A DNA stretch of 64,000 nucleotides from positions 31,596,283-31,660,282 of the forward strand of contig OU612066.1 of assembly GCA_914767715.1 (NCBI GenBank). Direction: 5' to 3'. Position 1 is the first letter of the stretch, and every line of letters begins with the position of its first letter. Origin of the DNA: Membranipora membranacea. Taxonomy: Eukaryota > Bryozoa > Gymnolaemata > Cheilostomatida > Membraniporidae. Under the pieces are notes generated by a model. The model was given only the letters and a program-made list of their open reading frames with translations. It did no database searches and was not told where the DNA came from. Positions 49,001 to 61,000 of this stretch are shown piece after piece. A program made the position numbers and the translations under genes.

Positions 49001-52000
49001 AGGTCGGAGGTCGCGATGCGCATCAGCAGAGTGGACATATTCATCGAAGGGAACTCGCACATAAAGTCATCAACATTATCCAGAGATGTGGCCACTTGGG
49101 CAGCTATGCTGTTGATCAGCTGGGCGTTGATCAGCCATGGTTTGGCCATATCAAACTCAGGTATCTTATCCATGAGGCCGACAACTGCGTCACACATGCC
49201 GCCGATGTTGGTGACATCGGGTGTCAGGTAGGTGCTGATGGATGTCCACAGTAGCTGCAGGTAGCTGGCGATATCTGGCATGTCTCTGTTGAAAGCTTGC
49301 ATCAACCTGGTGATTAGACTGGCATTCTTAAGCATCCTCTGGAACTGCCTCAGCACTGATCTGAACGGTGACTCTGTGAGAGGTTTCTCAGTTGGTGCTG
49401 TGCCACCAGTTAGTCTAGCGATCTCCTCAGCTAGCTGTTTCAAATCGAGCATCTTCCACACATCTTCCAAGACAAGGCTGCTGTTGCCTTGCGTAGCAGT
49501 GCACAGATCAGATTGGATAGTTGGCACATCCACTCCGATTGGGAAACTGAAGGTCTGATTAAACAGCACAGGGTCACACATTACTGTGGATGGATCAGAT
49601 TGGAGTGTAGACACAAGCTTAGCAGGGTTGAAGCTCATAGTCAGGAACTCGGCTGCAGAATCTGGGCTAAGAGCCTTCTTCAGCAAGTCCTCAACCTAAA
49701 AACATTTTAGTTATTTATATGTTATAGGCGCAGGCTTCCATCGACAAATTAAGGATATGCCCATGATATGCTATGAAGTCCAAATTAGAAACAAACTCAG
49801 CCATTTTTTCCGTAATGAGCCATCAAAGATGATTTGGAACAAAATTAAAAAGGATTAAGTTGAGAGCATGAAGTTGATTAAGGTGATCAAGAAGCAAGAG
49901 TAGATTTATATATAAGCAAAGCAAAATACAATGCTTAATGTAAAACACACCTGATCTATGTCCGGCAGCATGCTGACTATGGAGATTGTCTGCCCTTGTG
50001 CTGCAATCTTCTCAAGGTTATCATTAATCCAGCTCATATACTGTGAGGTAGCAGTCAGCGCCATCTTCATGTCCTCCCAGAATCCTGTGTTTCTTAACAG
50101 CGGTTCCATCATTTCTAGTTGTCTTAGCACCATGACAGGTGCGTCCTGTGTGAAGTAGTCCTGCAGACTTCCAATCATCGGCATCCAGTAGGAGGCATTA
50201 AATCCAGGCAGCATCTCCGGAGGTATAGAGCCGACTTGACCGAGGATATCTAGGAGCTCCCTGATTGGCTGCTCTAGTGTGCCGAGAGTTACGTTCTCAG
50301 CTTGTGGGTTACTGCCATCACTGTATACACTGGCATAGGTCCAGTTGTACTTTCCCTCAAGTGCTTGTTCAAAGTACCAACTGCAAAATAAATGGAGATT
50401 TTTTTTTCTTATTTTGTAAGAATGTAAATTTAAAAACATGTTGGTATGGTTGTATGAATTGCAATGCTTTCTCAATCACATTTTAAATGCAATGAAGAAA
50501 TATGTTGAGTATATAACCATTCATATTTTTTCTCACCCATTTTTATTTCTTATTTCTTATTTAATGGCACACTTGAAAAACATTTTCTAAGCAAATAATA
50601 TAGATGCCAATAAAGCCATAAAATAAAAAAAGGTCTTAATAAAACACGCGCAAATGCAAGATTGCAAGATTGCAAGATTGCATTTCTGTAGTGCTCTGAC
50701 TCAAATCAAGTGGAGTATTTCACTCAAATCATCCCTTCGTGAGTGTAACCAACTTGTCCCCTGATTGAGATCTAAGAACTATGACAACAATGAAACACAT
50801 ACGTGTTGATTCCTGTAGTAAGATCTAGTAGCTCAAATGCAGAGTAGTTCTTTGCCCTCATCTTTTCAACCCAGCTGTCATCAGTGACTCCGCACAGTAC
50901 AGTCAAGTCAATGTAATCAGGCTTAGTCACCACTATATCCAATGCTGTCTTATTACAGAAAATTTCCTACAAGAAGACAATCATATGCAACTTATTATAA
51001 CTGGTATCATATAATACAAGGTGCCAATAACATGCCCGAACAAAGTTGTACTTCTGATGGCTAAAATTAAAACTCTGGACTACTTTATAGCGCAAACAAT
51101 CAAATCATAATTCATAACAGAAACATACAATAATAATGACAACAACAATAATTTGGAGAGAGCACAATTTTACTAAGAATGGGGCACGAATAGCCAAATC
51201 AAATTTATTGCCATCGCTACCGATTTTAATTTTAATCCTTTTCTTGATTGACTGATATGGTGTTATTATTTAAGCCATGAGGAGAAAAGGTTTACTTACC
51301 TGTATCTCAGGTCGAGGTAGTAGTATACCCATCTGAGTTCTGAAAGAATCATAGGTTGTCTCTCCGGCGAGATCCATGGAGTTTTCTGCAATCTGAGAGT
51401 AGAAGTGTCGCAGAGCTGTTCTGTTTGTCAGCAGATCTTCCATGCTCATACCAGAATTTACCAAATCAGACATAGCTTGATTAGATACTCCCATCACACG
51501 CCTGGGAAATTAAAACATAATTCAACACCTGACAGGGTAGTATTGAATACACGATAATTCCGAAATGGTTTTTGATGATTGTACTTATAACAAATAGTAG
51601 CAAAGGAATTGAGCAACAATTTCTATGGAAGAAAAAATACATTAATTAAACCTCTATGCATTGTATCAGTTTCGTCTATAGAAATTCAGCGGATCCTCAG
51701 ACTAACTTACACATATTGATATATCATATTCTGTATAATAGGCCATGAGTCGCCGGCAGCGTGTTGTACGAGCGGACTGTAGATATCGAGCATCTTCAGT
51801 AGATTTCTAGGATCATACTCAGCTAAGCCTTGCAGGACAGGTTCGAATCTGCTCATGTTAAACAACTCGATTAAGTTCTGATCAATCTTAGGGTCGTTTG
51901 TGGCCAGGTAGGTGATGATGTCCACTAGATTCTGTGTGTTGTTAAATACGCTGTCCCAACGTACAGGATCGGTGCCATTACTGGAGAGCTGTAAACATAC

Positions 52001-55000
52001 AAATTTTTCCTAGACATAGTTTTCCTAGTAATAGATTCCCTAGTTTTAGATGTACTAGTTGTAGTTATCCAAGTCATAGTTTTCCTAGTCATAGCTTTGT
52101 CTAGTTTATAGTTAGATAGACTTTGTTCAGTGAAGATCAACAACAACTTAATCGTATCTCAAATGAAAAATTGGTGGGACTCTATAGTAAACTATATAAA
52201 AAGATGCTTACAGTATCAATAACCCTGGAGATGTCAAATTCAGCGCTAAGTTCATTGAGGAAGACGGTGAAGTTTGCCTCACAGAATATTTTCTTGATAT
52301 CCTCCATGTCGATGTTACCTCCGACAGGCATCACCATTATCTGATCTCCGGTAAGAGAACACAGTTCATGTGATCTGTTAGTGACCAGCATTACTAACGC
52401 CTCACCGCTCAACTGTGACCTGAGAAATTATCAAAACAAATCTAATTATTCAATATTTCAATTTGCAATCCTCACATCATTCATGAGGTGACAAATGGTA
52501 AAAACTAGTTGGTTGGGTTGAAAAACGGTGTTGCAAAGCGTCCCGTTATCATCAATAAACCTTTTCATGATGAGATTTCTTGCCTTCCCTCCATCATCTT
52601 TATGAAACCTGATCACATACATCTCAACACTCCAATACATTTTTCTGAAGTCTGATCATAAGTACAATATTTATCATTTTGCTGTCTCTTTATTTATTGC
52701 ATTCTTACATGAGCAGAGTAGCGATATTTTCAGGAGACAGCTGTATAATATTCTCAAGGTAGCTCTTTAGTTCAGTGGCATCTCCCAGCAGAGTGTTCAG
52801 GGAGACGTCATTTTCTTTTATGTCCTGAAGTTTGCTGCCGACTCGGGAAGTGATGATGTCATATATGTTCACAAACTTCAAGATCTGCTGACCGAAGTCT
52901 GAGGTCTCTAACATCGGTGTCAATGCACTCATCAGTGAAGCAAAGCTATAAATAGGTCAAGCACACATACAATGAAGTCATGTCAGGTAGCAAGTCGACC
53001 GATTTTCCTGCATTTGGAGTTGCTCCTTCTTTACTGATATGCCACTAAAGGCTTTTCAGTACTGCGGAAAAAGGTTGAATGCTGGCAAAGTGAGTCAGAC
53101 TTGATCAAGTCAAGTAAAGAGTCACACTGAGCATAGATTTAGTTTAATAAAGCAGTATATGATTTGTGGCATTTGGGAAGGGATACAAATCCGTAGTCTT
53201 GTTTGTACCCCTGATATATTAACAGGAAATCAGAATCAGACGCTTCTCATCATCGATATTCTCAAATCTTATGCCATGACTCACCTCTTAGGATCCAGTT
53301 GGAATTGTGTGGTTGCCCAGTACTTTTGTACCCTGTCAAATAAGGCCATGTATTCTGAAACATTGACCAATGAGAGGAGATCCTGAGATATTGTGGGCGG
53401 AGACTGTACCATCTGAGCAATCAGCTCACTCAGTTGTCCGAACCGTCCCATATACCCACTCCAATCAAAGGATGTCGCATTTGGGTTCACATTCTGAAAC
53501 AAAATTGATTTATGATATATGATAGTATGTTATATAGGGAAGCCTTTTTCGCGATGACCACTTTTGATTATGAGAATTGTTTTCATAATCCCTTAATCAT
53601 GATAAAAGATATCGGTGATAGTCTTGCAGACTTTCATTCAGACATCCCTGAAAGAAATCTGAGGAGGGATGGTGTTTTTGTTACAACAATCATTATCCTT
53701 GAACCATCTGAACCATTGTATCGATGTGTATGTTTACCGCACATTCATAGGCATTACTGTGAGTTATAATTCTGAGACGCGATCGGTTCAAAACCGAAGA
53801 ATAAATACTAAATTACTATGGAGTCTTGTATAGTCTTGTTCATATGATATATGATATGTAATATCTGTGAATGATATATGATATATGATATATGATATAT
53901 AATTTATGATATAGTTACCCTCATTGGGCCTAAGATAGTGGCGTCCAGTTCCAGCATGATCTCATCAAACAGAGTAGTCAGATTCATACTACAGAAAAGC
54001 TGCTGTAACTTCTCCATCTCGTCAGTGGTGGCGTTAACAAAGAGGGAGGATAAGTCCATAGTACATGGATCCACTGTCGGGTTGGACAGCATAGAAACAA
54101 GCTACAACAAAATACAGGTGGTACAGTCAGGTATCATTGTAGTAGTTAAAAAGCGATATCAAAATAGAAAACAAAATGATGATATAATAATTTCAATAAA
54201 ACATCAAGTCAATAGAACAAAAATGGATATGATATGGCACTTGTGTTTCTACTTTACTGGTTGCATCATAATTTGTTCTGTTTTATTTCAAGTAGAGGAG
54301 ACAACTCGTTATCTATCCTTGTGAAATATTAGGTACCACTGGTGATTACTTCCAATTAACCCACAAATTTCAAACACATATGCCAAGAAGTCTAAGATAT
54401 CTCACCGATTGAGCGCTCATAGGCTGAGTCATGAACAGTTCCACAACTTCTGGCGCAGCTCCGAAGGATTGCTCGACTAGTTCTATAAGTCTGGTGTTGT
54501 TCCTGAGGATGGTGTTGAGAGACACTGTCTGTGAGACCTTGTCGAGCTCGCTGAGAGCCAGGTCCAGGTAGTTCTGTATGATCTGAGATACCATTATCAC
54601 CTGTTTGTACTCAGGATACTGAGAGAACAGAGGCTCCATACTCTTTAGTGTGCTGGCCAGTCTACAAATATACAGTGTACTCCACTTAGTTATTACTTTA
54701 TAAATCAGACCTGTTAATTTAGACAGGGAATCTTGGTCCGATCAGCCAAATCTCGATGCAGTCTAACGTTACATAATTTAGATTTTGCTTTTGACTAAGT
54801 TTATACGACTGAAGCTCTAGGCTTCCATTTCTATAGGTCCCAGAAATCTGAAGTTTGGATCACATCAGCCAGTCTCTTCCCCAAGACAAAACAAAGATAA
54901 GACAATGAACATAATGAAGAAGATATATCAATAACACAAGATCTAAAAGAGCACGAGTAAAGTTAAATAAGTAGATTGAGTTGTCATACCTTTTCACAAT

Positions 55001-58000
55001 AGCATCTGGGCTGTTGTACTGCTCAAATGAACCAAGTAGTTTGTTGATCCACTCGGTCATGTTTCCATTGTACATGAAGAACTCCTGTACGGGTGGGGGT
55101 CTCAGTGAAGTGAAGAAAATTCCAAGATTCTCAGCTAAGTTGTTGGTATTTGACAACAGATCATTCCAGTCAAAGTCTGAGCTGGTGTTAGAGAACAGGT
55201 CTATCTTTCCAAGCTGCAGGTAAAAAAGATGTTTCTTAAAGTTTCAGTACAAGAAACGGCAAGACATATTATTAGAGAGATTCGATTTAAATCATACAGT
55301 GCACTCCGCACATCCGAACCCAACAAGTATACACTTGCTGCCTTATTCAAACATCGCTTGATTGGGACAAAATTTGGTGATCACCTGAAGTTTAGTTATG
55401 TGCCCTGTATTTACTGCTCACCTCTTGAATGACAATGTCAAGGTCGAATTCACTGAGGAGCTCATCTAAGATAACCTGGAAGTTTGTATCGCAGAGTATT
55501 ATTCTGACTGCTGTCTCATTTATACCCGCTGGGAACCTGTAAGTGTATATAAAATCATGTAATCATGAAGTCCAGTACCAATAAACTTTGCGCATCTGTG
55601 CCGACTATATCAGGACCCAGTCATCCTTGCACGGTACCATGTGCATTAACTGAGCTGATAATCTGACCAACAAGCATTTTCAAAAAAAAATTTCCTCCGA
55701 TGGCAAAATGCGTCATTTATTCTTCTTGGAGGCACAGTCAATACTATACGAAAAAACTCAGATCACAGAGAGGATCTGCTTACAGTGCTCCACAAAGTTT
55801 TGTCTTTTCAGCCACAATATTTGTTGCAGCATGGAGTAGCAGTCTATCGAGTTATCATAGTTCAGTAATTTATTCAGACTTTCAGAAACAAGCTATATTT
55901 TCAGAGCAAAGACGGTGGAGCCTCATCAGCTCGCAAATAAACTATTTTGTGCTCTTTTAAAAGAAGTCTGGTTCACTTACTTAGCGGCACAGAGGAACTG
56001 TTGTAGATCGATAGTAGAGTTCATAGCAAGGTCATTTATAGATAGGGTCATCTCAGCGTTCAATAAAGCAGAGAAAATATCAGGAGTAAACTCAAATCCA
56101 GCCTTCAGTAGGTCTCTGAGTTTGTCTGAGTTTCTGAGTAAGCTGTTCAATGTGATGTTGACAGCTACAATGTGAAAAAGATGACATAACTATACCTTCT
56201 CAAACTTCAACTGGAAATATGAGTGACATCGCTTTGCTTGCAGGGAATATATTTCAATTAGAAGGATGTATGTATGTATGTTGTTCTAGACTGAGTGTGG
56301 TCCATTGTCTGCATTCCGATTTGCTCCCCATCCACTGGTCACACCGCAGGCAAAGGGACTAAGAATTAAATATCATTTTGTGGCAATTGTCTTCGCTCAG
56401 GTGGACATTTGGTGGATGTTTGAGTTTTTTTTGTCAGGAGATGCGTTACAGACTATCAGATAAAAAAAGTATTATTCCAAAATATCGGCTACAAGCTAAG
56501 ATATCTAGTACACTTTGCATGCGGAGTTACGAGTGGAAGGGAGCAACTGGAATGCAGGCAATTGGATTAAACTTGATCTAATGTAGTTCCGTCGAGTCTC
56601 TAGCGGGTCAACTCAGAAATGACAGGTAAAGATTTTTGCAGTTCCAATTGAAAGACTCTTATAATGATTTACTTGGTAGATAAGAAGTTCTGTTAGCTCC
56701 GACTTCAGCGAGAACATTCATCATTCTAAAGTAATTCTCCGCATCTCTCCACCAAGGCATCGTCTTCAATAGTGGCATCATCTGGTTCAGAGCATCTCCA
56801 ACACTATAGCAAATCAATGAAGACCCAGTAATAATGAAGCCAACTAGTCAATCGAACATAAGCAGCCATGGTTTTTTTTTATAATTTTATAGGTAGGTAA
56901 GTTGACATTTTCATGAGTAGATAGTGATTTTTAACAACAAAAACAAGAAAGAATTTTTAAACTGCACATTAAGGTTTGGTCAGGGCATTAAAGGCTTCTT
57001 GTTGATGTATATATTAATATTTGGTTTCAAACTCGCTGCTCAGTGTGAAACTTCTCAAATGCTGTGAAACTTATAAATTAATAGCTCCATAATAATAGAT
57101 AAGACTTACATTTTGACTTCGAAAGCAGGTAGATTGTTTGTAAGCTCCAGTAGGAAACTGTTGAATAGTGTTTCATTTGTAAGCATGGCAAACTTTTCTC
57201 TCAGATCGATATTATTATACATGATGTCTGTAGCGTTGACCCATTGCATGATTAAGTTTATATTTTCCATCTCCATATTATAGATATGTCTGATGCTGAC
57301 TTTCTCATTGGATTGGTAAGCTAAAGCCTCATTAATCTGAAATCAAGAAATTAAATAACATAAGCAAAACCAAATATGGATAACAGATAAATATTTTTCG
57401 GCCTGTAGTCCTAAACTTGGCCGGCACCATTGAAGTGATTTTTAAACTGAAAAATTGAAATAAATAAACAATTTCAAACAGGCATGAAAGGCAAGTTGTA
57501 CCATATGTGGTGATATGTGGTATGATCGTTTATAAAATACAAAATATAATCAAATTGAAATTGTGAGAAGCAACATGTGCTACAGTTTCCATGCATTCCA
57601 GTTGCTCACCGTTCTGATATCAGTGGAGGGGGAGCAACTCCAAATGCAGACAATCTGGACCAAACTTGGTCTAGTACTACATGTGGTATGCTGATCACAA
57701 TATTTACCTTAGTCAGATAGTGATCTATCTTGAATGTATTTTTAAGTTCCTCGAGCAGACCGTCAGAGTTGCTGACCATGTTACATATAGCGTTAGATAG
57801 ATCTGTGACTGATGCCTCGTCGGGTACAGAGAATAAGTCAGCAAACTGTGTCGGGTCACACAGAACGTTCAGCAGCATAGAGCTGTTGTCTGAAGTTGGC
57901 ATAAACAGCTGGACAAACTATAATAAAATACAACTACTCAGTTAAATTTTCCTGGATTATGTATGGATATGATATTATGTTAGCAACTTCAAAGATTCTT

Positions 58001-61000
58001 CAATCGTTATTCAGACACAAACAAAAATATATATCCGTACAGGCAATAGGGAGAATTTTGATTCCAGGGGTAGACAAGGGGACTCGGTTTAGGACCGAAG
58101 TTATAGCAAGCCATCTGCTAGTATAACAAGAATCGGACCATGTATGATGATTATCATATATTTTGATGCAGTGTAGAGGTCACATGTAAAATAGTATCCC
58201 ATAATGCAACTTTCTGGAATCATCAAATTTGTTACTAACCTTGTCAGTTTTGAGAGTGATACCAGTAATAAGTTTGACAGTGGTCGTTTCATCAAGTGAC
58301 AGCTGTGCCATGATTACTTCATTCAGCATGGTGGCATTAGGGAACAGGTCTCCTAGATTGAGAGACATGTCCGGCTGAACTTGAAGTCGGGACATCATGT
58401 CATTTATCCAGGTTATGACGATCTGACTGACTTGGAGATAAGGCCTCATCTGAGGCCAGAATGGCTGTGTTCTGAAGAATCTCATGTAACTCTCTGTAAA
58501 AGTAAGGTTATACAAAACCATGAACCTAGATATTGATTCTTCCATTTTTGGTCTTCGTGTATGATATAACATTTCAAAAACGGGTTAATAAACATTATCG
58601 ATTCATTGCGCTGGTCTGGGGCTTGGAAACAAATACACTTATGTGCTGCAGACCAAACCTGCTAAATCGCTGACTGTGTAATGACTCTATATACTTAGGT
58701 TCATACATCTGTCTGTTATTGCCATAAAAATATATAAAGCATAATGAATATTATATATTATAATTGTTTTAAATATTAAATGATCTTACCAGTCATCTGT
58801 AGATAAGTCTCAGCGTTGTTCCAGTCTATGCTCTGCATGATATCTGTGGCTATTTTGCCTAAGTTCTCCGGGTTGAAGGGCGGGATAATGTTAGGAGCCC
58901 GGTCTATCATCTGTCTTACTGTATCAACTATATCCTTAATGTCTGTTTGAATCTAATAACAGAAAGTATACAGTTTCTAAAACAAACATCCATTTAAGGT
59001 GAGATCAAGTTTGGTCCATTTGCCTGCTTTCGGAGTTGCCCCTCCCCTTCCACTGGTCACGCCACCCCAGTATAAAAATGATTTAACATTAGTACTGCTC
59101 ATTGGCAAAAAAAACAACAACAAAGCTTGACAAGACTAGCTAGATGGAAGGTTGTGCTGGATAATGTTTCTGGTTTCCTGAACACCATCAGATTATGTCA
59201 GAATTGGCACATTGATCGCTACATTTGCTTGCCCTAAATTGGTTATATTAGGTGCCAACAGAAACTTAGTGACTCATTAAATCATTTGGCTAGGAGGAAT
59301 GTGTTTGAGAAGTGATAGACAGCCAGAGAAAGAATACAAATAATAATTCTAGTCTGAGAAATTCTGTTCAGCTGTTCAGTGTGTTCAGCATTTTACAGTT
59401 ACCGCTTAGTATGAGCACAATCACAAGGAATTCGGTGTAACCGCCTGTGTTTATTAGGGGCGGGTACATGTTAGGCACTGATACAAAATGGCTCGAGCGA
59501 CCAGAGTCAGACATGTTAATAGTGTTAAATGTCAGTGTACCGGTTACCTTGTTCCAGTCAGGGTTGAGGGTGGTACCGTTGCTCTGTACAGCAGCGATGA
59601 TCTCATTGATATCGAATCTATCCATGATGTCAGCGATCAGAACGGTGAAGTTAGCCGAGCAGATAAACTCCTCTACGGCCGTCACATTAACCTCTGAGGG
59701 AATATCTACATAGTCCATCCATGTGCTGTCAGCTCCGCACACTGTAATACATCAACAATCACAAAATTTAGATATGCAATCCAAGAATAAAACTACCTGT
59801 GCCGCGATAGCTGGTTGTAGCATCTCATTAGCAACCCATTAGCAACCACCTTTGGGAAAGAAGAGAAGGTGGCTGATAATGAAATGCTACTACCAACTAT
59901 CGCGGCACAGTCTGAGTGCTGGAACTACCGATCAGGTAGAAAAACATCCAATAACAAATCGAGAGTTCTGGGGGGGCACAATGATTTTCAATCTTAAGAA
60001 TTCAAATTGCCATGCAAGAAATTGCAGATAAAGTAGCAGAAAACAGATCATTACATAATACCAAAATCTAGAAGTTGGATAGCCCAACTCATAATAACTT
60101 TGGACACAACTCAATAATTGTATGCGGTTGGCATTTCTTTTTGTAGGTGAAGTTGAATTCATCAGATATATTTGAGTTGCAGGCATCAGTTATTCAACTC
60201 AGAACAATCTTGACTACGCAGCGCCCAAAATACACTTCTATGTATACATTCAGTTCATAGACACTGGATTATAATTTAAACATTCAAACTTAGCTTGGGT
60301 TGTTAGTAGTGGCATTCTATTATCATCCACTGTGGGTAATAATGGAATGTCACTACCAGCAAATTGTGTTAGTGGCATCCCATCATCATCCACTGTGGTT
60401 GATAATGTAATGTCACTACCAGCAACTTGTGGTAGTATCGAACTCACAGACAGCTTGAGGGTTCGGTGACTGGAAGAGAGACTGAAGATCTCCAGGAGTC
60501 TTCAGAGAGACGCTCAGCATGAGAGCATACAGATCCTCTGTTAGATCAAGAGCTTCCTGTAAAATAATGAAAATTACCTGGCTATAAAAAAAATTCAATG
60601 CTTGGAGAAAGTTGTGCTAATGAAGGAATAAGGCCTAAGATTTGAAGTACTGCGATGGAGCAGGATTTTAAAATTTTATGGGCACAGCGCTGAAAGCCTT
60701 CTATATAAACTAAATTAGAGATGGCAAAGGCGTCATCATCACCACAGATTGTTATACGTGGAAGCAGAAAATTGTATTGCTGTTGCTGGTACCAGAATGC
60801 TTTCAAAACATTCCAGCCAGCTGAGGACTATCAATGAAATTTATGTCTCTTCATCAGCCAATGATTGATGAGCTATTAATGTAAGCCAATAGGTTATCCT
60901 TCCCTAATGAAAGTGTTTTAATTATTCGTCCTTCATTATCAACCATCCCAGGTGGTCTAGTGGTTAGGATCCCACGCTTTCACCGTGGTGGCCGGGGTTC

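Noticed and set aside
60250-60447. Open frame with repeated AGSDI and TVDD motifs
   Set aside because: It arises from a 63-bp tandem duplication in an intron and is out of frame with the adjoining exon; a stop follows the exon frame shortly after the donor.
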